From CBFIHN01 sp965662575 (lineage in GTDB: Bacteria; Pseudomonadota; Gammaproteobacteria; Francisellales; CACEW01), in assembly GCA_965662575.1 (NCBI GenBank), contig CBFIHN010000003.1, forward strand, positions 1 to 59,913: 59,913 bases of DNA, written 5' to 3'. Each line of letters starts with the position of its first letter. The first letter of the stretch is position 1. A program made the position numbers and the translations under genes. The notes beneath the pieces were generated by a model. It ran no database searches. It was not told the origin of the DNA and saw only the letters and a program-made list of their open reading frames with translations. This document shows, piece by piece, positions 51,600 through 59,913 of this stretch.

Positions 51600-51740
51600 G
51601 GGGCTGTTGCGAGCTGGTTTATAACGGGCAATAACTAGAAGAAAAAAATTAAAAAAGCGGAGTTTATACCTAATAAACGAGCAGTTTTTCATTTTTTTCA
51701 ATGACGCTAGTGCCGTTAGGAATTGGTTTGCAACAGTCTC
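51600..51740. repeat. MITE-like palindromic element, full copy C
   Basis: A 141-bp copy 22 bp after the nagA stop, same orientation as copy B. The ends are GGGGCTGTTGC and GCAACAGTCTC. TATGTG occurs near both junctions but not at the exact ends, so a duplication is not proven. Confidence 0.8.
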
Positions 51741-51765
51741 ATATGTGTGCTGTGCTGACAGTCAC

Positions 51766-51786
51766 ATTGTCAAGTATCATGACAAT
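51766..51786. promoter_or_regulatory. Inverted repeat upstream of bcp
   Basis: ATTGTCA (51766-51772) and TGACAAT (51780-51786) are a perfect 7-bp inverted repeat with a 7-bp spacer. A further TGACA half site lies about 10 bp upstream. It is 53 bp before the bcp ATG and could bind a dimeric regulator, perhaps redox-related; the regulator is unknown. Confidence 0.45.
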
Positions 51787-51839
51787 AGATGATGTTGTGG
51801 ATCCATCGGGTCGACAACCAACCAACAGAGAGGTTAAAA

Positions 51840-52298
51840 ATGACAATACCGACGATTGGCGATCATGTCCCTAATTTTTCTTTTCAAGCAACCTCTGGCT
51901 TACAAGCGCAACTAAGCGACTACCGAGGTAAAACCGTGATTTTGTATTTTTACCCCAAAGACAATACACCGGGTTGCACCACCGAAAGTAAAGACTTCAC
52001 CGCGCAATATCAACGATTAGCTAATGCCAATGCGGTTATTTTTGGCGTATCACGTGATTCCTTAAAATCGCACGAAAATTTTAAGGCTAAATTTGAGATG
52101 CCTTTCGAACTGATTTCAGATGCCGATAGTGCATTGTGCAATCTATTTGATGTGATCAAAGAAAAAAACATGTATGGCCGCAAATATATGGGCATTGAGC
52201 GCAGCACCTTTATGATTAACCCCGAGGGGGTTTTAAGCAATGAATGGCGTAAAGTTAAGGTGCCAGGTCATGTCGATGCCGTATTAGCATCACTGTAG
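51840..52298 (+). CDS. bcp: Thiol peroxidase Bcp/PrxQ
   Basis: A thioredoxin-dependent peroxidase for H2O2 and organic hydroperoxides. It is 152 aa from the ATG at 51840 (GAGG, 6-7 nt upstream); an upstream in-frame ATG at 51789 would add 17 unrelated residues. The peroxidatic cysteine is in DNTPGCTTESKDF (about Cys46). The resolving cysteine five residues later in E. coli Bcp is absent; a second Cys occurs in ALCNLFDV (about 98), as in other PrxQ proteins. MYGRKYMGIERSTF is family-typical. Confidence 0.93.
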   Translation: MTIPTIGDHVPNFSFQATSGLQAQLSDYRGKTVILYFYPKDNTPGCTTESKDFTAQYQRLANANAVIFGVSRDSLKSHENFKAKFEMPFELISDADSALCNLFDVIKEKNMYGRKYMGIERSTFMINPEGVLSNEWRKVKVPGHVDAVLASL

Positions 52299-52304
52299 TA
52301 CAAC

Positions 52305-53597
52305 CTAACCTCGTGGCATCAGGAAATAGACCAAAAACACGATGGCCAAGACGGCCAAAAATGGATGGATCTTGCGCCACCGTTTTAACGCCAGGTTCAA
52401 CATCACATAACAAATCACACCAAGGCCAACGCCATCAGCAATAGAAAACGTGAGTGGGATCATCAGCAATGTGATGATGGCGGGAATAAATTCACTCGAC
52501 TCATGCCAGTCAACTTTGGCAAAAGGCTTAATCATCATACAGGAAACGTAAAACAACGCCGCAGATGTCGCGAAATTTGGGATACTATTAGCTAAAGGTG
52601 CGAAAAATAGGGCCAATAAAAATAACCCGGCAACAATAATAGCGGTTAACCCTGTGCGCCCACCGGCTTTAACCCCAGCAGCATTTTCGATAAATGGTGA
52701 CACCGTCGTACTACCAATGATGCTAGCTGCGGTGGTGGCAATACTCTCTGAGAACAAAGCGCGATTGATTCGTTTGAATTGCTGACGGTTATTCCCAGCA
52801 CCCATTTGATGAGACAGGCCGATCATTGCACCGGTGCTATCAAATAAAGCAACAATCAAAAAAGTAAAAATAACGGGGAATGCTTGCCAATGTGCCAACG
52901 GCGAAAAATGCATTTGCCAAACATTCTCCGCCATACTCGGTGGTAGACTCATCAAACCTTGAAAATGTGTAATACCAAATGCCATACCAAGTAGCGTTGT
53001 GATGGCCATACCAATTAAAATGGCACCAGGCGTTTGCCGATAATCTAAAATTGAAATGATAAAAAACCCAAGGAAAAATAAGGCAATCGATGGTGCTCTA
53101 AGCTGGCCCAATGCGACTAACGTTTCATGATTACCAACCACCAAACCAATATTCTTTAATGCGATAAACCCAATAAAGAAACCAATCCCTGCAGCAATTG
53201 AACACCCCAATGATGGTGGAATGGCTGCTAGAATTAACTCGCGAATACGGGTGACTGTAATCAAAAAGAAAATCATACCGGAAAGGCAAACCGCGGCTAA
53301 ACCCGAATGCCAATCTAAACCAGGTTGATGAACCACCACATAGGAAAAGTATGCCAGCAAGCCCAAACCTGGGGCCATCGCAAAAGGCAAATTAGACATC
53401 AGTCCTGAGAGTACACTGGCAAAGGCCGCAATCGCGCAAGTCGCAACAAAGGCAGCACCATGACTCATCCCAGCTTGCTCTAACATCATTGGCGCAATAA
53501 TGATGATATACGCCATGGTAAAGAATGTGGTTATCCCTGCTAACAACTCACGTTTAACTGTGGTGTGATTGTCTTGCAGGCGGAACAAATTCATCAT
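52305..53597 (-). CDS. NCS2 family purine permease (AzgA/GhxP type)
   Basis: A 430-residue inner-membrane proton symporter for adenine, guanine or hypoxanthine. The N-terminus RELLAGITTFFTMAYIIIIAP (in two parts, about 16-36) and MAPGLGLLAYFSY (substrate-loop, about 75-87) are diagnostic of the AzgA branch. The second diagnostic half is FIENAAGVKAGGRTGLTAI. The frame is open to 53756, but the ATG at 53597 has AGGAG 10 nt upstream and gives the family length. The extra 53 codons overlap the antiporter gene. Exact purine preference is not readable. Confidence 0.9.
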   Translation of the reverse strand: MMNLFRLQDNHTTVKRELLAGITTFFTMAYIIIIAPMMLEQAGMSHGAAFVATCAIAAFASVLSGLMSNLPFAMAPGLGLLAYFSYVVVHQPGLDWHSGLAAVCLSGMIFFLITVTRIRELILAAIPPSLGCSIAAGIGFFIGFIALKNIGLVVGNHETLVALGQLRAPSIALFFLGFFIISILDYRQTPGAILIGMAITTLLGMAFGITHFQGLMSLPPSMAENVWQMHFSPLAHWQAFPVIFTFLIVALFDSTGAMIGLSHQMGAGNNRQQFKRINRALFSESIATTAASIIGSTTVSPFIENAAGVKAGGRTGLTAIIVAGLFLLALFFAPLANSIPNFATSAALFYVSCMMIKPFAKVDWHESSEFIPAIITLLMIPLTFSIADGVGLGVICYVMLNLALKRWRKIHPFLAVLAIVFLVYFLMPRG

Positions 53598-53628
53598 CGT
53601 GCTGAACTCCTGTGATTGTGCACGAAGT

Positions 53629-55263
53629 CTAGCATGAAATGGTGCTAGCCAGTCGTGCGCACAATGCTTTCCCTGCCTCAACATTCTCTGCAATGGCATG
53701 GACATTGCCATAGCTTTCGAGCTGCCTGAGTTCGGTCTGATTTTTACAGCGGACAAAAATACTCAATTCCGGGTGATGCCGAGTGACATATTGCAAAATC
53801 ATCTGAGTGGCTTGCATACCATAAAAACTAATCACCATGGCTTTAGCATAGCGACAGCGTGCAGCCTCTAAAATTTGCGGATGTGCTGCATCACCATAGG
53901 TCACATTATGACCTATTTTCCTACCCAGCTTGATACTATAGGGATTAAGCTCTAAGGCAATAAATGCTTGATCTTGCTCACAAAGTGATGCTGCGATTTG
54001 CTCTCCAACACGACCATAACCACATAAAATGACATGACCAACTAACTGCTCACCCTGTTGGAGCACAGATGATTCTGTTTGTGGCTTGTGCTTTTTATTC
54101 ACTCGTAAAATAAACCTTTTGATTACCTCATTATGGCGAATAATCATCGGTGCCAGTGCCATTGAAATTAATAATGCAGCAAGCACTGATTGACCATAAT
54201 TGCTAGGCAATAGTTGATGTGTTAGTGCTAAGGTCAACAACGCAAAACCAAACTCACCACCTTGCGCCAAGATAATCCCGGTTTTGCTTGACATACTCCA
54301 TGTCGATTTATTCAATCGCGCCAATAGAGTAATTAGCAACGGTTTAGCAAACATAAAACCCAGCAGCATTAAGAGTATCCACACCCAGCTGTGATACCAG
54401 CTTTCGACATTCACCAACATCCCCACAGAAATAAAAAACAGACCCAATAGAATATCCTTAAATGGGCGAATTTCCACTTTAATTTGATGGCGAAATTCTG
54501 TCTCACCAAGCATCATCCCTGCCAAAAAAGCACCCAGAACAAAAGACAGTCCAAGCACATGTGTCAGCCATGCAGCACCGATGGCAATTAATAAGACCGC
54601 TAACGTAAAGGTTTCCACTAGGCGTGTTGCCGCAATCAGCCTCAGCACCGGCTGTAATAACCAACGACCGGCAGCAATAATGATCACAATGGCGGTAACC
54701 CCTTTCATCAGCGCAAGTAAAACTTCCGTCCATGATGCAGCGGTGCTAGCCGGTGCAAAACTTGCTATAGCGATTAACATGGGAATAACCGCTAAATCCT
54801 GTGCCAATAAAATGGCAAAGGCATTGCGCCCATGTTCGGTGTGTAGCTCATATTGATCAGATAACTGCTTCATTACAATTGCGGTAGATGACATGGCAAT
54901 AACACAGCCAATGATCAGCGATTGCGACAACGGCATACCCAGCAACAAGCCCAACATACTTCCACTAGCAATACTAATAACCACCTGCAACCCACCAAGG
55001 AAAAAGACCCGATGACGCAGGGCGAATAGACGCGATAAAGAAAATTCTAAACCAACGGTGAACATTAATAGGACAATACCGAACTCAGCTAATTCTTTAA
55101 TTGCATTCTGATCAGGAAGCCAATCCAAAACATGAGGCCCCATAATCGCACCAGCCACTAAATAACCTAAAACAACCGGCAAACGCATATAGCGAAAGAC
55201 TAAGGTCACACCTAAAGCGATGAGTAAAATAACGAGGATACTTTCGAGAATGCCAAAGCTCAT
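53629..55263 (-). CDS. Kef/YbaL-type monovalent cation:proton antiporter
   Basis: A 544-residue CPA2 antiporter. Twelve or so membrane helices (1-390) include LLMFTVGLEFS (about 65-75) and the ion-binding AQDLAVIPM (about 155-163). A cytosolic RCK/TrkA-N domain from about 410 starts GHVILCGYGRVGEQIA. It probably exchanges K+ or Na+ for H+ and is gated by nucleotide. It lacks the KefF/KefG partner nearby, so glutathione gating is unproven. Starts at ATG 55263, 31 bp from the purine permease downstream. Confidence 0.9.
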   Translation of the reverse strand: MSFGILESILVILLIALGVTLVFRYMRLPVVLGYLVAGAIMGPHVLDWLPDQNAIKELAEFGIVLLMFTVGLEFSLSRLFALRHRVFFLGGLQVVISIASGSMLGLLLGMPLSQSLIIGCVIAMSSTAIVMKQLSDQYELHTEHGRNAFAILLAQDLAVIPMLIAIASFAPASTAASWTEVLLALMKGVTAIVIIIAAGRWLLQPVLRLIAATRLVETFTLAVLLIAIGAAWLTHVLGLSFVLGAFLAGMMLGETEFRHQIKVEIRPFKDILLGLFFISVGMLVNVESWYHSWVWILLMLLGFMFAKPLLITLLARLNKSTWSMSSKTGIILAQGGEFGFALLTLALTHQLLPSNYGQSVLAALLISMALAPMIIRHNEVIKRFILRVNKKHKPQTESSVLQQGEQLVGHVILCGYGRVGEQIAASLCEQDQAFIALELNPYSIKLGRKIGHNVTYGDAAHPQILEAARCRYAKAMVISFYGMQATQMILQYVTRHHPELSIFVRCKNQTELRQLESYGNVHAIAENVEAGKALCARLASTISC

Positions 55264-55577
55264 ATCTATTTATATCAAACAGGAATACTAGGTGATTATT
55301 ACGATAAATGATCGATTCATCAAGGAACATCAGCAACATTGTAGCCCCAAAGCGATAATATCCAGTGTCTCCAAAGTTAAAATATTCGCTTCTGGTTATT
55401 CAAAAGTTTGGTATGACCCTAATAACTTTTACAGAGTGATACGGCTAAAGCAATTAGACATTGAGATCGCTTACAAGCACTCAAATTTTTTTTACGAGAA
55501 TTGACAAAAATATTCGAATTGCTGGCGATGTTACAGATTGATTGATTCGGGTGGTTTACCACCCATTTAATGATGAG
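55264..55577. other. Intergenic region with one hairpin
   Basis: A 314-bp AT-rich gap between rsgA and the antiporter gene. A 70-codon GTG-initiated frame (55292-55504, plus strand) has no Shine-Dalgarno or recognisable product and is not called. The only structure is the GGGTGG-TTTA-CCACCC hairpin at 55549-55564. Confidence 0.5.
55549..55564. terminator. Hairpin after rsgA, possible terminator
   Basis: A perfect 6-bp GC-rich stem (GGGTGG/CCACCC) with a TTTA loop, 13 bp beyond the rsgA stop. No T-run follows on the minus strand, so termination would be weak or Rho-assisted. Confidence 0.35.
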
Positions 55578-56537
55578 TCAACGCGTAGAGAAGTCAGTAA
55601 TATGGTGCAATAACCGTTGGTAACTCTGCCATCGTGATGCACTCATTATACCGGTTTGATGTGCTTTTACTACGGCACAGCCTGGTTCATTTTGATGCTG
55701 GCAATTACGGAACTGACAATGTCCCAAAATACTTTGTAGTTCACGAAACCCTTGGAGGATTTGCTGCTGCGATAAATCCCACAAACCAAACTCACGAATG
55801 CCTGGGGAATCGATAATGCGGATATCACCTGGCAAATCATACAGCATCGCCGTTGTTGTGGTATGCTTTCCTTTGCGATTGATGTGTGAAATTGCCCCTT
55901 CTACTGCCAGCTTACTGCCATTGAGTACATTTAATAGGGCAGATTTACCAACGCCAGATTGTCCAACGAAAATACTAGTCTTATGACGTAAATGCTGTTT
56001 TAAATTATCTAATGATGCCGCCTCATGAACACTACTAAAAACGACGGTATAGGCTAAAGATTGATAAACAGCAATTTGCCGCTCTAATACCTGCTGCTGT
56101 TGCTGATCGGCAAGATCCGTTTTATTAACGACCAATAACGCATCAAAGCCTTGCAGCTCAGCGGCGATCATATATTTATCAAGATAGTAGGGGATTAATT
56201 CCGGTGTCACTGCGGCGACAATCACCATTTGGTCAATATTAGCCGCAATATCCTTGGTCTTTTTATAGACATCTGGGCGCGACAATAACGAGCACCGTGG
56301 CTGGCGATAACACACTATTGCCTCGCCTTGATCCAATTGCCAGTGAACAATGTCACCAGCAACTAAAGAACCTAAGTTTTGACGTGGTATCGCTTCAACT
56401 GTTTCACCTGACTGCTGACGTAGTAAAACGGTTTGACCGTAATTAGCAATGACTGTCGCGAAATTTTCACCATTAACCAAACTTTGCTGACGTTCTTGAA
56501 TCCGTCGCTGTTGCTGCTGGGTGAGTTGTCGCGACAT
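55578..56537 (-). CDS. rsgA: Ribosome small-subunit GTPase RsgA
   Basis: A circularly permuted GTPase that checks late 30S assembly. It is 319 aa from the ATG at 56537. Order of parts: OB fold (about 30-100), NKTDLAD (G4), GQSGVGKSALLN (G1), DSPGIREFGL (G3), then the zinc domain CQFRNCQHQNEPGC (about 282-295). The permuted order of G motifs is diagnostic. A TTG immediately before the ATG is in frame. Downstream of ftsH with a 32-bp gap, probably co-transcribed. Confidence 0.96.
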   Translation of the reverse strand: MSRQLTQQQQRRIQERQQSLVNGENFATVIANYGQTVLLRQQSGETVEAIPRQNLGSLVAGDIVHWQLDQGEAIVCYRQPRCSLLSRPDVYKKTKDIAANIDQMVIVAAVTPELIPYYLDKYMIAAELQGFDALLVVNKTDLADQQQQQVLERQIAVYQSLAYTVVFSSVHEAASLDNLKQHLRHKTSIFVGQSGVGKSALLNVLNGSKLAVEGAISHINRKGKHTTTTAMLYDLPGDIRIIDSPGIREFGLWDLSQQQILQGFRELQSILGHCQFRNCQHQNEPGCAVVKAHQTGIMSASRWQSYQRLLHHITDFSTR

Positions 56538-56572
56538 CAATGACTCAAGCCGAGGAACATCATAACAACAGT

Positions 56573-58489
56573 CTACTTTTCATCGGGGGCTTGCGCATCA
56601 CTTTTTGTTATCTCAGCGTCAGACTGCTCAGATTGGTTGTTGATATCAGCGTTACTGTACTCCATCGGCTCACGCACTGGTTTGCGCTCCATTAAATCAT
56701 CAACCTGATCCGAATCAATGGTTTCATATTTCATCAAAGCATCCGCCATCGCATGCAAGATGTCCATATTCTTTTCCAATAATTGTCTTGCATGGGTATA
56801 AGCATCATCAATAATTTTACGTACTTCAACATCAATTGCCGTGGCAGTTTCATCGGAGAATTCTGTTTTAGAACTCATGCCCATGCTATGGCCTAAGAAG
56901 GGCTGCTCTTGGTCATCACCATAGGTTAATGGGCCCATTTTTTCTGATAAACCCCACTTGGTCACCATATTGCGTGCTATTTCCGTGGCGCGCTGAATAT
57001 CATTCGACGCACCGGTCGTGACCTTATCCGGACCAAACACCAACTCCTCGGTGAGGCGACCACCAAATAAACTACACAGCTGGCTAATAAGTTTCTGCCG
57101 ACTATAACTCACCTGATCACGCTCAGGCAGATACATCGTGACACCTAATGCTCGACCCCGTGGAATAATGCTGACTTTATAAACTGGGTCATGGTCTGGC
57201 ACCAAACGACCAACCACTGCATGACCTGCTTCATGATACGCCGTCAGCTTTTTCTCATCATCCGTCATCGCCATAGAGCGGCGCTCTGCGCCCATCAAAA
57301 TTTTGTCTTTGGCTTTTTCAAAGTCTGACATGGTGACTTTTTTCTTCGCCTGACGTGCCGCAAATAAGGCAGCCTCATTCACTAAATTGGCCAATTCGGC
57401 ACCAGAAAAGCCAGGGGTACCACGGGCTAAGAATTTTGGCTCTACATTATCCGATATACTCACTTTGCGCATGTGAACTTTGAGAATCTGTTCACGACCT
57501 TTCACATTAGGCAATGCGACTGTCACTTGACGGTCAAAACGACCTGGACGCAATAGCGCTGGGTCCAACACATCGGGGCGGTTAGTTGCCGCAATGACAA
57601 TGACTCCTTCATTATCAGCGAAACCATCCATTTCAACTAATAATTGGTTTAGCGTTTGCTCACGTTCATCATGACCACCCCCCATACCAGTACCACGATG
57701 ACGACCAACAGCATCGATCTCATCGATGAAGATAATGCATGGCGAACGTTTTTTTGCTTGCTCAAACATATCACGCACACGCGAAGCACCTACACCGACA
57801 AACATCTCAACAAAATCTGAACCAGAAATTGAGAAAAAGGGTACTTTGGCCTCGCCAGAAATCGCACGAGCTAATAAGGTTTTACCGGTACCAGGCGGAC
57901 CAACCATCAAAATACCCCGTGGGATTTTACCGCCAAGATCATGGTATTTTTTTGGGTCTTTAAGAAAATCGACAATTTCGCCCACTTCTTCTTTGGCTTC
58001 CTCAACACCCGCCACATCCGCTAAAGTCACTTTCACCTGATCTTCACCAAGTAAACGCGCCTTGCTTTTACCAAATGAGAAGGCTCCGCCACCACGACCA
58101 GCACCCATTTGGCGCATTAAGAAAATCCAGATACCAATCAGCAGGATAAAGGGGAACCAGCTAATAAAAATTGACATTAACAAACTGCGCTTAGCCGGTG
58201 GCTGCGCCTTGACGGCAACATCATTGGCTAATAAGCGATCAGTGATAAATGGATCCTTCCAAGGGATATAAGTACTAAATGACACGCCACTAGACGTCAC
58301 ACCTCGGATATTTTGGTCCTGGATAACCACACTTTTAACTTGACCTTTATCGACTTGGTGAATAAACGTTGAGTAATCAATTGCCTGTGTGCCGGCTGCT
58401 TGTTGGCGTGCCGAAAAGTTGCTAAACACGGCGACTAGAATAACTGCGATAATCACCCACAGCAACGCATTTTTCATTGTGCTATTCAT
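56573..58489 (-). CDS. ftsH: ATP-dependent zinc metalloprotease FtsH
   Basis: A membrane AAA+ protease for quality control and regulated turnover (LpxC in E. coli). It is 638 aa. Two membrane helices (about 8-24 and 105-126) flank a small periplasmic domain. The AAA domain has GPPGTGKT (about 200), Walker B IIFIDEIDAVG and the SRH region RPGRFDR. The protease domain has HEAGH (about 425) and the downstream zinc ligand Asp. The usual upstream rlmE/ftsJ is absent; a divergent-function MFS gene lies 59 bp upstream on the same strand. Confidence 0.97.
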   Translation of the reverse strand: MNSTMKNALLWVIIAVILVAVFSNFSARQQAAGTQAIDYSTFIHQVDKGQVKSVVIQDQNIRGVTSSGVSFSTYIPWKDPFITDRLLANDVAVKAQPPAKRSLLMSIFISWFPFILLIGIWIFLMRQMGAGRGGGAFSFGKSKARLLGEDQVKVTLADVAGVEEAKEEVGEIVDFLKDPKKYHDLGGKIPRGILMVGPPGTGKTLLARAISGEAKVPFFSISGSDFVEMFVGVGASRVRDMFEQAKKRSPCIIFIDEIDAVGRHRGTGMGGGHDEREQTLNQLLVEMDGFADNEGVIVIAATNRPDVLDPALLRPGRFDRQVTVALPNVKGREQILKVHMRKVSISDNVEPKFLARGTPGFSGAELANLVNEAALFAARQAKKKVTMSDFEKAKDKILMGAERRSMAMTDDEKKLTAYHEAGHAVVGRLVPDHDPVYKVSIIPRGRALGVTMYLPERDQVSYSRQKLISQLCSLFGGRLTEELVFGPDKVTTGASNDIQRATEIARNMVTKWGLSEKMGPLTYGDDQEQPFLGHSMGMSSKTEFSDETATAIDVEVRKIIDDAYTHARQLLEKNMDILHAMADALMKYETIDSDQVDDLMERKPVREPMEYSNADINNQSEQSDAEITKSDAQAPDEK

Positions 58490-58548
58490 GAAATTACTAA
58501 AGCCTTTTTTGAGAACACATTGATTATAACCACAAGCGTGGCGTAATG

Positions 58549-59712
58549 CTATGACACACTGCGCCGCGGAAACAGAACAATCACTGCGGCCAATGTAGTC
58601 ATCACCAACAAAGTGACGGCCATCGGCATAGCTGAAAGGCTATGAAAGTAACTGATCACCAAACTGGATAATGCCCCAGCGCCTGCAAACAATATGCCCA
58701 TCAAACTCGCCGCAGAACTTGATTTATCCGGCAAACATGCAAAGGCCCTTGCCCGGGTGACAGGCAACAAACTCCCCATGCCAAAGGTATACAGTATCAT
58801 GGGAATTAACACGCATAAAAAATTACTCTGATACAAGCTAAGCAATAACATGAGCAACGACGCACCGATAACCAAGCCCAGTGCTATATAAGTATGCCAT
58901 TTCGCGGTGATGCGCTGGCCGAATGTTACCGTGAGCATTTTTCCTGATAAATTGCCTGCAACAATCAGGAGGCTAAAATAGCCGACAACACTTGGGCTTA
59001 AATGCCAGGTATTGATATAGAGAAAAAAGGCGCTGGAGAAGTAAACAAACATACCAGAGGTGATCAAGGCCAAACCTAATAATGGCATGAGGAAATCTCG
59101 ATTTTTCACTAATTGCCCATAAGCAAATTCTAGTTGGAATTTTTTTTTGACTGGTCGCGGTGCTTTAGGTAATGCCCACAGACAATAGACAAAAATCACG
59201 ATACCCAACACAATCAAAAAATAAAAATTAGCACGCCAACCCATTAGCGACGTTAAATGTCCACCAATAATCATCGCTAAAGCTGGTGCCCAGACCACCA
59301 ACATACCCGTAAAGGCCAAGATCTTTGCTGTCTTACCAACTTTGCCATAGATATCCTGAATAATCGCTTTTGCAAGCGCCGGGGAAAAGCCAATGCCAAT
59401 CGAGATAAAAAAGATGCCGAGATACAAGGCGGCAATGTGCTGCGCAAAGGCACAGATGAATGCACCAAACACATAGACAGGCAAACCCAAAAGCAAAATA
59501 CGTCGCCGACCAAAATAGTCAGCTAGTGGCCCAGCGAAAAATTGCGCCATCAAAGCCCCGATTAAGAATATCGTTAAACAGCGTTGTAGCGCGTGACTAG
59601 TCGTTGCAAAAGCTTCCACCATGAGCGGTAAGGCAATAAGATAAATATCACCAGAGAGTTTTTTGCCCATCTCTAGAAATACAACACTGCTTAAAGTCTT
59701 GGTATTTTTCAT
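58549..59712 (-). CDS. Bcr/CflA family MFS drug exporter
   Basis: A 387-residue, 12-helix drug:H+ antiporter-1 type carrier. Motif A is GPLADYFGRRRILLLG (about 61-76), and GIGFSPALAKAIIQDIYG (about 106-123) corresponds to the motif C region. VWAPALAMIIGGHLTSLMGW follows in helix 5. It resembles Bcr/CflA and Legionella multidrug carriers; the substrate is unknown. The RBS is AAGGA, 3 nt before the ATG, slightly short. It is upstream of ftsH. Confidence 0.87.
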   Translation of the reverse strand: MKNTKTLSSVVFLEMGKKLSGDIYLIALPLMVEAFATTSHALQRCLTIFLIGALMAQFFAGPLADYFGRRRILLLGLPVYVFGAFICAFAQHIAALYLGIFFISIGIGFSPALAKAIIQDIYGKVGKTAKILAFTGMLVVWAPALAMIIGGHLTSLMGWRANFYFLIVLGIVIFVYCLWALPKAPRPVKKKFQLEFAYGQLVKNRDFLMPLLGLALITSGMFVYFSSAFFLYINTWHLSPSVVGYFSLLIVAGNLSGKMLTVTFGQRITAKWHTYIALGLVIGASLLMLLLSLYQSNFLCVLIPMILYTFGMGSLLPVTRARAFACLPDKSSSAASLMGILFAGAGALSSLVISYFHSLSAMPMAVTLLVMTTLAAVIVLFPRRSVS

Positions 59713-59913
59713 TAGTCCTTCCCACCTAGCACTGGATCAAGATCAAACACGATAATATGACGGAACAATACTATGATAAATTGATCATTTTTAGCAATAA
59801 AAACACTAAATTATTTATTTTTCATGCCGCTAAAATAATATTTAATGTTAAAAAAATTTACATGATTTTAAACTGATGTTATATTTGTCATTAATTTCAT
59901 AAAAAATACAATG

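Noticed and set aside
51789..51839. N-terminal extension of Bcp
   Set aside because: The extra 17 codons overlap the inverted repeat region, lack an RBS and do not resemble peroxiredoxin; the ATG at 51840 has a proper Shine-Dalgarno.
53598..53756. N-terminal extension of the purine permease
   Set aside because: It overlaps the 3' end of the antiporter gene, and the ATG at 53597 has AGGAG upstream and the family-typical start.
55292..55504. 70-codon plus-strand frame in the rsgA-antiporter gap
   Set aside because: GTG start, no Shine-Dalgarno, no domain or signal; treated as non-coding in an AT-rich gap.
1..59913. tRNA, rRNA, CRISPR array, prophage or intact IS
   Set aside because: Both strands were read for cloverleaf and T-loop patterns, spaced direct repeats, integrase/transposase motifs and phage structural genes; none was convincing.

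Overview
This window reads as chromosome of a gammaproteobacterium, most likely from or near the order Legionellales. That placement is an inference from gene content: TrpR, ZipA, Hda, SecB and hydrolase-dead RelA with E. coli-like architecture, two Mtr/TyrP-type aromatic amino-acid permeases, MFS carriers and a LetS/BarA-type hybrid kinase. A 1165-residue orphan protein looks like a host-directed effector. No rRNA or 16S sequence is present to prove the placement. No tRNA, CRISPR array, prophage or intact insertion sequence was found.

Layout. 1-6.0 kb: a permease, pyrE-hda, a two-gene orphan operon, secB, and a trpR-permease operon with a candidate operator. 6.0-9.2 kb: hldE-hldD (LPS heptose) with a yghU-type GST whose end lies beside a repeat element. 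9.4-12.9 kb: a very large orphan protein. 13.1-19.3 kb: zipA-ligA, then barA-dedA on the other strand. 19.5-26.6 kb: the full atp operon (I-B-E-F-H-A-G-D-C), with a palindromic repeat between atpD and atpC. 26.6-33.0 kb: two small envelope proteins, relA, recG and aroE. 33.1-35.9 kb: a secreted YD-repeat protein. 36.1-38.5 kb: nadA-nadC-tadA. 38.5-41.9 kb: an SDR-cysZ-MFS-bioC operon. 42-45.2 kb: a carB of the animal CAD/Bacteroidetes kind, alone without carA. 45.4-47.6 kb: MFS and holB. 47.6-51.6 kb: muropeptide recycling (a MurQ/GCKR-like double-SIS protein, anmK, nagA). 51.8-59.7 kb: bcp, a purine permease, a Kef-type antiporter, rsgA, ftsH and a Bcr/CflA MFS.

How the genes fit together. 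Several pathways are represented by compact modules: de novo pyrimidine (pyrE, carB), NAD (nadA, nadC), heptose for LPS, ATP synthase, and recovery of cell-wall amino sugars. In the recycling module AnmK makes MurNAc-6-P, a MurQ-like lyase would give GlcNAc-6-P, and NagA gives GlcN-6-P. Many genes overlap by 4-20 bp, which indicates translational coupling.

Less ordinary content. (1) A ~142-bp near-palindromic MITE-like family has three full copies, two of them bracketing nagA, and two half copies that end at its centre of symmetry; its termini resemble IS6/IS26 ends. (2) The carB belongs to the eukaryote-like clade. (3) The MurQ homologue carries an internal ~160-residue insertion in the same place as the second SIS domain of the mammalian glucokinase regulator GCKR. 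(4) Two large candidate secreted proteins are present. (5) A hairpin repeat sits inside the ATP synthase operon.
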